A stretch of DNA of 64,000 nucleotides, from the NCBI GenBank assembly GCA_044227925.1, contig JBGAVW010000006.1, forward strand, positions 1 through 64,000. Direction: 5' to 3'. The stretch is from JADJLQ01 sp044227925 (GTDB taxonomy: Bacteria; Bacteroidota; Bacteroidia; Chitinophagales; Saprospiraceae). Each line of letters starts with the position of its first letter. Within the stretch, counting starts at the first letter, position 1. This document shows, in pieces, positions 46,422-55,686 of the stretch. The notes beneath the pieces were generated by a model. That model was not told the origin of the DNA. It ran no database searches and saw only the letters and a list, made by a program, of their open reading frames with translations. The position numbers and the translations under genes are program-made.

Positions 46422-47897
46422 TTGATTCAGAAATTAGCAGAAGTATTTAAAAAGCCTTTCGTGGTATGGATCTGCATTGGAGTAGGCTTGTTGTTCTTAT
46501 TGTTTATCAATTTTACAGCCGATATTCAATCCCCTATTCTTCTTTCATTGGGCCGGTTGCACCCATTGGTGTTGCATTTTCCAATTGTTTTGCTGGGTTT
46601 GTTGTTTTTGATTGAACTGGTGAGGCTCTATGGAAATGTTGATATTGATTTTAAATATTTATTTTTTGGATTTATCATTGCCCTTATTTCGATTGTCATC
46701 TCCATCAAAACCGGATTTTTATTGTTTTCATCCGGTGAATACTCTGGTATGTTAATGGACATGCATTATAGAAATGCATTGATTACCGGTGCATTGAGTT
46801 TCATTTCTTTTGGTTTATTTTTAAAGTATAGTCAAACCTCTAAATTTTATTCCCTTTATATTCTATCCTTACTGGCTGCTAATTCAACGCTGATTTTTAC
46901 CGGGCACCAGGGAGCTTCCATTACTCATGGCAAAGATTACCTCACCGCTTATTTACCATTAATTACTGCGCGCTCAGAACAAAAATCAACTGACGATTCG
47001 ATCTCGTATTTTTTTAAGGATGTGATACAACCGACACTGGAGTTTAAATGTGGGGGTTGTCATAACCCTACCCGGCCAAAAGGAGGATTGTCAGTGACTA
47101 ATTACGCAGACTTGTTTAAGGAGGCTGAAAGTGGAAACGCAGGGATTGCAAAAGAAGATACTTTTAAAAGCGAAATCTATCGCAGAATCATGTTGCCGGA
47201 TACCGCTAAAGATCATATGCCCCCTGCCGGGAAAATAAATATGACCCGTGATGAAATAGCTTTGGTTAAATTTTGGATTCAATCAGGTGCATACGAAAAC
47301 CTGAGGACTGATCATATCACATACGCCCCTTTAAAAGATCGTATCAGTCAAATGAGACCTGCACTTCAAAAATATAAATTAAACCTGGAGAAGGAAAAAT
47401 ATACCCAAGCCCAAATACACCAGGATTTATTGTTCCAGGCTAAAGAATTGGAAGTAGAAATCAAGAAGGATGAATCTGAAGAAAATAATCTATATACTTT
47501 ATCCAATACATTTCCCCCGGCCCCATTCGATAGCAGAAAGCTTAAAGAATTAAAACCTTACCTTGATCGTTTCTCAAAAGTTTCACTGGTAAGTAGTCAG
47601 ATCGATGACGCGGATCTCTATTTAATTGGTCAAATGGAAAATGTAAAGGAACTCTACCTTCAAAAAACCAAAATAAAAGGTTTTGGACTGTTGTATTTGG
47701 CCCGGCTGCCACACCTGGAGATACTCAATGTTTCTTTTACAGATGTAGATGACAAGACTTTGATCGATCTATTAAAATTTCCTGCACTAAAGGAAATATA
47801 CTTATACGGTACCAAAACTACAAGGGATGTGATCCAGGCAGTGGAAAAGCATAAACCAGGGTTGAAAGTCTATTCAGAGGAAGGGCCTTATTTTTAA
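46422..47897 (+). CDS. Membrane/cytochrome c/leucine-rich fusion protein
   Basis: 491 residues from a TTG start; the nearby ATG at 46391 is out of frame. N-terminal region (about 15-185) has five or six hydrophobic helices with a conserved HPLVLHFPIVLLGLLFLIE motif, like DUF2231-type membrane domains. A planctomycetal cytochrome c domain follows (about 195-290) with heme site CGGCH (210-214) and HMPPAGKINM. The end (about 355-485) reads as leucine-rich repeats (VKELYLQKTKIKGFGLLYLARLPHLEILNVSFTD...). The three parts together suggest a membrane redox subunit with a binding module. Third gene of the DUF1592-DUF1552 operon; its stop is 2 bp from the convergent dehydrogenase stop. Confidence 0.78.
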   Translation: MIQKLAEVFKKPFVVWICIGVGLLFLLFINFTADIQSPILLSLGRLHPLVLHFPIVLLGLLFLIELVRLYGNVDIDFKYLFFGFIIALISIVISIKTGFLLFSSGEYSGMLMDMHYRNALITGALSFISFGLFLKYSQTSKFYSLYILSLLAANSTLIFTGHQGASITHGKDYLTAYLPLITARSEQKSTDDSISYFFKDVIQPTLEFKCGGCHNPTRPKGGLSVTNYADLFKEAESGNAGIAKEDTFKSEIYRRIMLPDTAKDHMPPAGKINMTRDEIALVKFWIQSGAYENLRTDHITYAPLKDRISQMRPALQKYKLNLEKEKYTQAQIHQDLLFQAKELEVEIKKDESEENNLYTLSNTFPPAPFDSRKLKELKPYLDRFSKVSLVSSQIDDADLYLIGQMENVKELYLQKTKIKGFGLLYLARLPHLEILNVSFTDVDDKTLIDLLKFPALKEIYLYGTKTTRDVIQAVEKHKPGLKVYSEEGPYF

Positions 47898-47899
47898 TA

Positions 47900-48946
47900 T
47901 TAAGGTTCCAGTAAAATTTTAATACAATTTTCCTGCCTTTTATCAAATATTTCATAAGCATTTACTCCAGCAGATAATTTCATTTTATGAGTAAAAATGG
48001 AAGATAAAATATTTTTATGATTGGCGATCATAGGAAGTATTTCCGGCATCAGGGACCGGGCCGGGCATCGACCACTGGTATATGTAATATTTTTATTATA
48101 TACATCTGCCGGTTTGAAAACAAAGCTATCGGTGGTATGGACGCCAATAGTACTAATGATGCCTCCTGGTCGCACCAGGTCAAATGCTAACTGCTGCGCC
48201 GATTCATTACCAACAGCCTCAATGATTGCGTCAGCTCCCCGATCTTCGGTTTCACTTTTGATATGCTGTACCGTATCTGCATTTAATTTTAACGGGATTG
48301 CCCCAAAGTTTGCAGCTGCACTTAATCTGTATTCCACAGTATCAATACTATATACTTTCTTTGCCCCAAATTGCACAGCACTAAAAGCAGCCAATAACCC
48401 GACAGGTCCACAGCCAATAATCACAACTACATCGGTGGGTTTAATAGCACATAGTTTGGCTCCGAAATAACCGGTACTCATTATATCACCCGCAAGCAGG
48501 GCATCCTCTGATTTCAAATTATAAGGCCTATAATCAATCAAGGTAGTATCTGCTAACGGCACCCGGATGTATTCAGCCTGAGCCCCATGCAATCCGATAC
48601 CTTTTTCTTTCCATCCATAGATTTGATTTTGTACACATCGGGCACTCAATCCGATTTTACAATAAAAGCATGATCCACATGCTGTAGTAAACGGACTGAC
48701 GACTTTATCTCCTATCGAAAATGATTTTACATTATTGCCTGCCTCCACCACTTCACCGGTAAACTCATGTCCCATACACGTGTGGGTATCTATTCCCTTC
48801 TCTCTTCCATGATATATGTGAAGGTCAGAACCACAAATGGCACAATGATCCATTTTTACGATCACATCTGTAGGCACTTCAATTGACGGATCAGGAATAG
48901 TTTCGTAACCAATAGATTGAATACCTAAGAACGTAAGCGCTTTCAT
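47900..48946 (-). CDS. Zinc-dependent alcohol dehydrogenase (MDR family)
   Basis: 348 residues. Medium-chain dehydrogenase: catalytic zinc site Cys38 (CGSDLH), His60 and Glu61 (GHEFTGEV); structural zinc Cys90, Cys93, Cys96 and Cys104 (CGSCFYC...RC); Rossmann motif GCGPVGLLAA near 176 with an acidic residue after the second strand (SIDTVEYR), which favours NAD. It resembles the formaldehyde/sorbitol-like branch of the family. Substrate not assigned. It is divergent from the Gfo/Idh/MocA oxidoreductase gene by 71 bp, so the two may share control. Confidence 0.9.
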   Translation of the reverse strand: MKALTFLGIQSIGYETIPDPSIEVPTDVIVKMDHCAICGSDLHIYHGREKGIDTHTCMGHEFTGEVVEAGNNVKSFSIGDKVVSPFTTACGSCFYCKIGLSARCVQNQIYGWKEKGIGLHGAQAEYIRVPLADTTLIDYRPYNLKSEDALLAGDIMSTGYFGAKLCAIKPTDVVVIIGCGPVGLLAAFSAVQFGAKKVYSIDTVEYRLSAAANFGAIPLKLNADTVQHIKSETEDRGADAIIEAVGNESAQQLAFDLVRPGGIISTIGVHTTDSFVFKPADVYNKNITYTSGRCPARSLMPEILPMIANHKNILSSIFTHKMKLSAGVNAYEIFDKRQENCIKILLEP

Positions 48947-49017
48947 GACGATGATGCTTGGTTTATAAAATTTCCATCACCAAGATCTGATTTATTTTTA
49001 TACTTTTAACAGAATAA

Positions 49018-50349
49018 ATGAATAATAAAATGAATAAAATAGATCGAAGAACTTTTATTAAACATAGTGGTGCATTTGCAGGTATCAGTATTTTGCCATT
49101 TTCCATTTATGGGCAAAAGGCTCCTTCCAATAAAGTCGTAATGGCAGTGGCTGGTGTCAATAGCCGCGGAGCATGGCTAGCAGAATATTTTTCCAAAATT
49201 CCCAACGTAGATGTAGCTTATATCTGTGATGTAGAAGAAAAAGCTATTGCCAATGGTATCAAATCACTAGCAGCTACAGGGAAAGAACCAACTGTGATCA
49301 AAGATATACGAAAGCTGGTAACGATAAAAGATATAGACGCCATTGCTATTGGTATGCCGGATCACTGGCATACCCCGGCTGCCATTTTAGGAGTGACCAA
49401 TGGAAAACATGTATATGTAGAAAAACCATGTGGGCATAATCCCGGAGAAGGTGAATTGCTGGCAATGGCCTCAAAAAAATATAAACCTTTAATCCAAATG
49501 GGTAACCAACGGCGATCCTATCCAACGTTACAGACTGCGGTACAACGGGTGAAAGAAGGATTGATTGGTAATCCTTATTTTGTAAAAGCCTGGTATACCA
49601 ATAAGAGAAAACCAATTGGTATTGGAAATAAAATTGCAATACCTGCGACTCTCGACTTTGAACTTTGGCAAGGTCCAGCCCCTAGAAAACCCTATCAGGA
49701 TAATTTGGTTCATTATAATTGGCATTGGTTTTGGCACTGGGGTACTGGTGAAGCTTGCAATAATGGTACTCACGAAGTGGATTGTGCCAGATGGTTTTTA
49801 GGAGTGGACTATGCGAATAAAGTGAATAGTACAGGAGGGCGATATGCGGCTAAAGATGATTGGCAAACTCCCGATACACAGGTAGCAGGATGGGAATTTG
49901 AAGGTGGTAAAAGTATTGTATGGGAAGGACGCAGTTGTAACGATTATCAAATTGAAGGGAGTGGTCGCGGATTCATAGTACATGGTGATAAAGGTACCCT
50001 TGTAAATGACGGAGGCGGCTCCTATAAAGTGTATGATCTGGACAATAAGCTAATGGATACAGTAGATAGCAAAGTGGTAGTGGATGCAGCAAACAAAGTA
50101 AGCCCCGCCGCTAATCTGGATAAACTTCACCTGGATAATTTTATAGAATCCATCAGGGGCAACCAAACTTTAAATGCACCTATAGTGGATGCTGCCAAGA
50201 GTGTGCTCCTTTGCCATCAGGCCAATATTTCTCAACGCGTGGGTAGGACACTACACTGTGATACCAAAAATGGACATATAAAAAATGATGTAGAGGCTAT
50301 GAAACTATGGAATAGAACGTATCAGCCTGGTTGGAAACCAATGGTGTAA
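49018..50349 (+). CDS. Gfo/Idh/MocA-family oxidoreductase, Tat-exported
   Basis: 443 residues. Twin-arginine-like signal DRRTFIKHSGAFAGISILPF, then a Rossmann domain (VAVAGVNSRGAWLAEYF near 42), the EKP motif YVEKPCGHN near 138 with the catalytic Lys, and a C-terminal dimerisation/catalytic domain with WHWFWHWGTGEACNNGTHEVD (about 238-258), where His and Asp residues contact sugar in the family. Tat export with bound NAD(P) is typical for Bacteroidota members. It would oxidise or reduce a sugar hydroxyl, for example in keto-glucoside metabolism; the substrate is not known. The symporter and beta-glucosidase downstream support a sugar role. Confidence 0.9.
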   Translation: MNNKMNKIDRRTFIKHSGAFAGISILPFSIYGQKAPSNKVVMAVAGVNSRGAWLAEYFSKIPNVDVAYICDVEEKAIANGIKSLAATGKEPTVIKDIRKLVTIKDIDAIAIGMPDHWHTPAAILGVTNGKHVYVEKPCGHNPGEGELLAMASKKYKPLIQMGNQRRSYPTLQTAVQRVKEGLIGNPYFVKAWYTNKRKPIGIGNKIAIPATLDFELWQGPAPRKPYQDNLVHYNWHWFWHWGTGEACNNGTHEVDCARWFLGVDYANKVNSTGGRYAAKDDWQTPDTQVAGWEFEGGKSIVWEGRSCNDYQIEGSGRGFIVHGDKGTLVNDGGGSYKVYDLDNKLMDTVDSKVVVDAANKVSPAANLDKLHLDNFIESIRGNQTLNAPIVDAAKSVLLCHQANISQRVGRTLHCDTKNGHIKNDVEAMKLWNRTYQPGWKPMV

Positions 50350-50652
50350 TTATTTTTTTAATTAAACTGATGTTTTTATACCCCGGTAAAAAAAGGACTG
50401 ATCGCAAGTTTTAATAGTGGTAAAAGAGTAAGCTTTTCTTAGGTTGGTTAATTCCCAAGCTCCGGGTAAAATTTTTAAATTCAGAAAAAGGAATTAAAAT
50501 AGAATGCCATTATTAAATGGTATTGCTAATTTCCAGTTTACCAGTAGAACTGTGAAATAAAGAAATGAGGATCTATAAATGTTCATGCAAAAGCCTTTGC
50601 TTGAATCAAATGTTAAGTTATTTTTATATTTTGATTGAATAAAAACCTGTAA
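50350..50652. other. Intergenic region between the oxidoreductase and symporter genes
   Basis: AT-rich DNA of about 300 bases. No coding frame with a plausible start, no RNA gene and no strong hairpin was seen. It presumably holds the symporter promoter; a near-match TATATTTTG lies at about 50624-50632. Confidence 0.4.
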
Positions 50653-52488
50653 ATGAAAATTTCTACGATTGACCTGATTATCATTCTGATTTACCTGAGT
50701 GCCACTGTGGTAATAGGACTCTTGTTGCGCAAAAAAGCATCCAAAAGCAAAGAGGCGTATATGTTGGGCGGAAATACCTTGCCCTGGTATTTATTGGGGT
50801 TGTCTAATGCATCGGGGATGTTTGATATCAGCGGCACCGTGTGGTTAGTGACCCTATTATTTGTTTATGGTTTAAAGAGTATATGGCTTCCGTGGCTTTG
50901 GCCCGTTTTTAATCAAATATTCCTGATGGTGTTTTTATCCATTTGGTTGCGGCGTTCGGGAGCCTCTACCGGCGCCGAATGGTTGACTTCCCGATTTACA
51001 GGAAAAGGGGCTATGCAATCCCATATCGTAATAGTAATTTTTGCTATCATATTGGGATTGGGGTACCTGGCATATGGGTTTATTGGCATCGGGAAGTTTA
51101 TTGAAATTTTTATCCCATGGTCTGCAGTATCACCTTATTTGCCATTTACCATTTCACCGGAATATGTACCGCACTTTTATGGAATATGCTTTACCCTATT
51201 TGCTATATTTTACAGCCTGGTTGGCGGTATGCTCAGCATAGTATGGGCAGATGTAATTCAATATTCACTTATGGCCATTTCCGGGGTCATCATTGGTATC
51301 ATTGCCATGGGGGCGCTGGCTAAAAGTAATTTGGTGGTACCAGATTCCTGGATAAATCCTTTTTTCGGGAATACACTTAGTTTGGACTGGACTAACATCA
51401 TAGCGGAAGTGAATAGTAAAATTAAAAGTGATGGATATGAGATTTTCAATTTATTCAGCATATTTTTTACAATGATGCTTTTTAAAGGAATATTGGTCTC
51501 ATTGGCTGGCCCGGCACCGACATACGATATGCAAAAAATATTGTCGGCCAGATCACCCCGCGAAGCAGCTTTAATGAGTGGCTCTGTAAGTTTAATCCTA
51601 ATGCCGTTCCGTTATTTTATGATTGCAGGTTTCGCAGTACTGGCATTGGTATTTTACAATCAATTAAATCTGACGAATACATCAGGTAATATTGATTTTG
51701 AGCAAATTTTACCAGCGGCCATATCCCAATTTGTACCAGTTGGGTTAATGGGTATATTGTTGGCCGGATTGATAGCAGCATTCATGGGTACCTTTGCCGG
51801 AACGCTTAATGCAACCCAGGCTTACATAGTAAATGATATATACCTCAAATTTGTCAATCCTAAGGCGGCACCTGAGAAAATAAAATCGATAAATTGGATA
51901 GCCGGTTTGATGATGGTGCTCATCAGTTTTGTAATCGGCTTTAATGCAAAAGATGTAAATGATATATTACAATGGATAGTATCTGCTGCCTACGGTTCTT
52001 ATGTAGTTTCAAATGTATTAAAATGGTATTGGTGGCGGTTTAACGGATCTGGATTTTTTTGGGGTATGGTAGGTGGATTGGTATGTGCCTTGTCTTTTAG
52101 ATTTATTTTCCCTGGAGTATTAGATTTGAAAACATTTCCATTGATGTTGTTCATTTCCGGCATTTGTGCCATTCTGGGTACCTATGCCACACCTCCCACG
52201 GAGGAAAATGTACTTAAAGCTTTTTATAAAAACGTGCGACCATGGGGATTTTGGAAACCTATTCATGATAAAGTGGTAGCGGAAAATCCGGGATTTGTTG
52301 GTAATACTGATTTTAAAAGGGACATGTTCAATGTTTTGATCGGTGTACTATGGCAGACCTGTCTGGTAATCTTTCCTATCTATTTAGTTTTACTTAAAAC
52401 AGTGCCGTTTGTGATATCTGTTTTGATTGCATTAGTATGTACCTGGATTTTAAAGAAAAACTGGTATGACAAATTGCCTCAGGATTAA
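50653..52488 (+). CDS. Sodium:solute symporter (SSS/SLC5 family)
   Basis: 611 residues with about 14 predicted membrane helices. The family's features are visible: STIDLIIILIYLSATVVIGLLLRKKASKSKEAYMLGG at the N-terminus, LVGGMLSIVWADVIQYSLM near 188-206, and LAGLIAAFMGTFAGTLNATQAYIVNDIYLKF near 373-403. SSS transporters use sodium to bring in sugars, carboxylates or amino acids. The adjacent GH1 beta-glucosidase (98 bp downstream, same strand) suggests uptake of a glucoside or glucose, but this is inferred from context. Slightly long C-terminal part after helix 12. Confidence 0.9.
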   Translation: MKISTIDLIIILIYLSATVVIGLLLRKKASKSKEAYMLGGNTLPWYLLGLSNASGMFDISGTVWLVTLLFVYGLKSIWLPWLWPVFNQIFLMVFLSIWLRRSGASTGAEWLTSRFTGKGAMQSHIVIVIFAIILGLGYLAYGFIGIGKFIEIFIPWSAVSPYLPFTISPEYVPHFYGICFTLFAIFYSLVGGMLSIVWADVIQYSLMAISGVIIGIIAMGALAKSNLVVPDSWINPFFGNTLSLDWTNIIAEVNSKIKSDGYEIFNLFSIFFTMMLFKGILVSLAGPAPTYDMQKILSARSPREAALMSGSVSLILMPFRYFMIAGFAVLALVFYNQLNLTNTSGNIDFEQILPAAISQFVPVGLMGILLAGLIAAFMGTFAGTLNATQAYIVNDIYLKFVNPKAAPEKIKSINWIAGLMMVLISFVIGFNAKDVNDILQWIVSAAYGSYVVSNVLKWYWWRFNGSGFFWGMVGGLVCALSFRFIFPGVLDLKTFPLMLFISGICAILGTYATPPTEENVLKAFYKNVRPWGFWKPIHDKVVAENPGFVGNTDFKRDMFNVLIGVLWQTCLVIFPIYLVLLKTVPFVISVLIALVCTWILKKNWYDKLPQD

Positions 52489-52586
52489 TGATAAGGTGAA
52501 TTCGAATGTTGGAATGCCGAATTCCGGAATTAGCTTTCCCATGCTGAAATTGAAAATCTCTGATCTGAATACCATAATTACCAATT

Positions 52587-53978
52587 ATGAAATTAAAGAA
52601 TGACTGTTTTCCTGTTGATTTTATCTGGGGTGGTGCGACCTCTGCTTACCAAATAGAAGGGGCATGGAACGAAAATGGTAAAGGGCCATCGATATGGGAT
52701 GTGTTTACTATGATCCCGGGAAAGATTAAAAATTTTGAACATGGCAATGTCGCGTGTGACCATGTACACCGATACAAAGAGGATGTGGCATTGATGAAAA
52801 AAATTGGCCTTAAAGCGTATCGGTTTTCCATATCCTGGTCCAGGATATTACCTGCCGGTAGGGGAGAGGTAAACCCAAAAGGAATAGAATTCTATAATAA
52901 CCTGATCAATGAACTTTTAGCAAATGAAATAATACCGTGGGTCACTTTGTATCACTGGGATCTACCTGCTGCATTGGAATTTGAAATGAACGGATGGTTG
53001 AGTGATGAGATCTGTGATGCCTTTGCAGAATATGCCAAAATATGTTTTACCCATTTCGGCGACCGGGTAAAAAATTGGATCACCATTAATGAATCATGGG
53101 TAGTGGCAATACTTGGATACGGACATGGTGTATTTGCCCCCGGAAAGGTTTCAAAAGATTATCCATATATAGTAGCACATAATCTTATCAAAGCCCATGC
53201 TAAGGCTGTTGCTAAGTATCGAGCCGATTTCCAATTGATCCAGCAAGGAAAGATTGGCATCACCAATAATTGCGATTGGCGGGAACCTTTGACCAATGAT
53301 CCATCAGATCTTGATGCAGCTCAGCGTGGATTGGAGTTTTTTCTTGCCTGGTTTGCCGATCCCATTTGGAAAGGAGATTATCCCGAGGTAATGAAACAGA
53401 GGCTGGGGCATAGGCTTCCTACATTTACAGAAGATGAAAAAAAAATGATTAAGGGATCTTCAGATTTTTTTGGATTAAACCATTATACCACAATGTTGGC
53501 AGCCAATGCCAATACAAAGGATGCCGGGAGTGTATATGGAAATGGCGGCCTATCCGAAGATCAAGACATCAACCTTAGTGTAGATCCTGCCTGGAAAATG
53601 ACCAGCATGCAATGGGCTATAGTCCCCTGGGGTTGCAGGAAATTGCTTGAATGGATAGATCATCGATACGATCATCCCGAAATATTCATTACTGAAAACG
53701 GTTGTGCTTTTAACGACTCACTGGTCAACGGGGCAGTGGACGATTTGGATAGGATAGAATTTTTTAAAGGATATCTCACTGAAATAAAGAATGCAATAGA
53801 TACGGGTGTTAATGTAAAAGGTTATTTTATCTGGTCATTGATGGATAATTTTGAATGGGCTCTTGGATATGATAAACGGTTTGGTATTGTGTACATAGAT
53901 GAGAATTTGAAGCGAATACCTAAGGCATCAGCCTACTGGTACAGTCACGTAATTGAAAAAAGCAGGGTTGTGGATTAA
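52587..53978 (+). CDS. GH1 beta-glucosidase
   Basis: 463 residues, standard GH1 length. Retaining beta-glycosidase: acid/base Glu169 in WITINESWV, nucleophile Glu370 in FITENG; the N-terminal family signature FIWGGATSAYQIEGAWNENGKG (13-34), TLYHWDLPAALE (120-131) and the aglycone-site ending FEWALGYDKRFGIVYID are present. No signal peptide, so it acts in the cytoplasm on beta-glucosides taken up by a transporter, plausibly the SSS symporter encoded just upstream. Stop codon overlaps the convergent SDR gene by 4 nt (TTAA). Confidence 0.95.
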   Translation: MKLKNDCFPVDFIWGGATSAYQIEGAWNENGKGPSIWDVFTMIPGKIKNFEHGNVACDHVHRYKEDVALMKKIGLKAYRFSISWSRILPAGRGEVNPKGIEFYNNLINELLANEIIPWVTLYHWDLPAALEFEMNGWLSDEICDAFAEYAKICFTHFGDRVKNWITINESWVVAILGYGHGVFAPGKVSKDYPYIVAHNLIKAHAKAVAKYRADFQLIQQGKIGITNNCDWREPLTNDPSDLDAAQRGLEFFLAWFADPIWKGDYPEVMKQRLGHRLPTFTEDEKKMIKGSSDFFGLNHYTTMLAANANTKDAGSVYGNGGLSEDQDINLSVDPAWKMTSMQWAIVPWGCRKLLEWIDHRYDHPEIFITENGCAFNDSLVNGAVDDLDRIEFFKGYLTEIKNAIDTGVNVKGYFIWSLMDNFEWALGYDKRFGIVYIDENLKRIPKASAYWYSHVIEKSRVVD

Positions 53979-54967
53979 TCGTTTTTAGATTGGATATACC
54001 AATCTATTGTCCTGGATATAGCTTCGTCTAACCCTATCTTTGGCTCAAATCCTAGCATTGACTTGGCTTTATCAATGCTGAAGTTATAATTAAGACCTCC
54101 ATTTTGAACACGATATGTTGTTATTAACGGAGGTTTTTTTGATTTTACTAATTTAAATAAGTATTCCAATACCCATCCTAAACCATAAGCCAGATGAAAA
54201 GGATAAGAAGGTAATGGCCTGGTGTATTTTAATTTCTGGATAATTTTGCTATTGAATTGATTCCAGGTAATATCAAGGCCATCGGTGATAATGAAAGTTT
54301 CGTTTTGTGCATTCGGATGGAAACAAGCTAATAGGATGGCATCGGCAAGATTCTCTACATAGGTAGGGCATGTCTTAGCTGATCCGTGATTGATTACAGC
54401 AGCTTTACCGGATTGTATTGCTTCGGCATATTTATTCATAAAAGTATGATCCCTTGGTCCATATACATTTCCTGGTCTGATTGCGGTGACATCAATAGAA
54501 TTATTTTTACCAAAATCCATTAAAAAATCTTCGGCAATTTGCTTTGATTTGGAGTATGGAAAGTTTTTATGATTTCGGGGCGATGATTCATCCATGATGG
54601 ATTTTGACCCGAATCCATGAATTGCGGTGGAGCTCAGATAGACAATCTTTTTTATTTTTTTTTGCAACGCGGCTTTGGCAACTGTTTTTGTCCCCAGCAC
54701 ATTTACTCTTTCAAAATTTTGATAATTGCCCCAATCCGAGGCCATACCGGCATTATGAATTACGATATCTATGCCTTCAAAGGCGATGGTCAGGCTTTGC
54801 AGATCGGTTACATCTCCATATACTAATTTTACCGGCATATGTTGAATAAAGCGCAAGTTGGATGATTTTCTTACCAGACCTGTAGTGTCGTACCCGTTGG
54901 AAATTAATTTTTCAACAATATGTGATCCTATGAATCCATTTGCTCCGGTAACCAATATTTTTACCAT
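53975..54967 (-). CDS. NAD(P)-dependent SDR reductase, last gene of the lipid operon
   Basis: 330 residues from ATG 54967 (a TTG three bases upstream is also possible). Extended SDR: ILVTGANGFIGSH nucleotide site at the N-terminus, LSSTAIHG strand, and catalytic YSKSK (Tyr/Lys) near 143-147. It resembles 3-beta-hydroxysteroid dehydrogenase/DFR-type proteins. At the end of an operon with a serine palmitoyltransferase-like enzyme and a GNAT-type acyltransferase, it is a candidate for the keto reduction step of ceramide synthesis, like Caulobacter CerR. That is context inference; a nucleotide-sugar epimerase cannot be excluded. ATG overlaps the CPBP stop (TGATG). Confidence 0.82.
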   Translation of the reverse strand: MVKILVTGANGFIGSHIVEKLISNGYDTTGLVRKSSNLRFIQHMPVKLVYGDVTDLQSLTIAFEGIDIVIHNAGMASDWGNYQNFERVNVLGTKTVAKAALQKKIKKIVYLSSTAIHGFGSKSIMDESSPRNHKNFPYSKSKQIAEDFLMDFGKNNSIDVTAIRPGNVYGPRDHTFMNKYAEAIQSGKAAVINHGSAKTCPTYVENLADAILLACFHPNAQNETFIITDGLDITWNQFNSKIIQKLKYTRPLPSYPFHLAYGLGWVLEYLFKLVKSKKPPLITTYRVQNGGLNYNFSIDKAKSMLGFEPKIGLDEAISRTIDWYIQSKND

Positions 54968-55686
54968 CAATGCATATTGAAAATAATGAACAGATCCAGG
55001 CTTACCCCTAAAACAGCGTGCAATATAAATGTGTATATAATTGAGCCCGTGCGCAAGGCAATTGCCCCAAAAATCAGGCCTGCAAGTACAGATGCCATTG
55101 CTTCATCTGCCGGTTTACCAATGTGTACCAGTGAAGATGAAATAGTTTGTATTAATATGGCAGCCATTGGCCCATATTTATTTTTTAATCCAAATAATAA
55201 AAATCCTCTGAAATAAAATTCCCATGCGAGATAATATAAAACTACATAGGCAAGCTCATAAATAAAAATATACTGATGATCCGATATAATATTTTTAGCG
55301 AGTGGATATTCTGATTGAAATGCGGGTTGGTAAGACGAGATATAGGATATAATCATTAGGATTGGAATAGAAAAAATCAAAATGATACTACCCGCCCGGC
55401 CATCTCCCCATCGTAATCCCATATTCGATGATATTTTGTTTTTGGAAATTACCTGATATAGAATAGGACTTACAAATGTTAATATAAAGAAAGCAGCAAA
55501 TTGGTAGATTACTTCCTGATGTGAATTCATTTTTTGAGTTCCAGGTGTAAGATGAACGTATCTTGTGAAGTGCTCCGCCTGTAAAAAGTATCTGTATATC
55601 AACAAGAGTATGGGTGCTGAAACCAATATAATATAATAGGGCACATCGGATTTGACGAATTGGATTGTATCAAGCCATTTTTTCAT
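54967..55686 (-). CDS. CPBP-family intramembrane protein (Abi/CAAX-like)
   Basis: 239 residues with about seven hydrophobic helices. The CPBP signature is seen in the second half: AWEFYFRGFLLFG (about 158-170), SSSLVHIGKP (about 189-198), and TFILHAVLG near 222. CPBP glutamic proteases normally show EExxxR; here the first Glu is Trp (WEFYFR), leaving a single Glu plus Arg, with both later His present. Activity is thus less certain. It overlaps its neighbours by a few bases on both sides within the sphingolipid-like operon; its link to the pathway is unknown. Confidence 0.78.
   Translation of the reverse strand: MKKWLDTIQFVKSDVPYYIILVSAPILLLIYRYFLQAEHFTRYVHLTPGTQKMNSHQEVIYQFAAFFILTFVSPILYQVISKNKISSNMGLRWGDGRAGSIILIFSIPILMIISYISSYQPAFQSEYPLAKNIISDHQYIFIYELAYVVLYYLAWEFYFRGFLLFGLKNKYGPMAAILIQTISSSLVHIGKPADEAMASVLAGLIFGAIALRTGSIIYTFILHAVLGVSLDLFIIFNMH

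Noticed and set aside
52495..52545. GAATTC-containing dyad after the symporter gene as terminator
   Set aside because: The longest stem is about 5 bp and there is no T-run.
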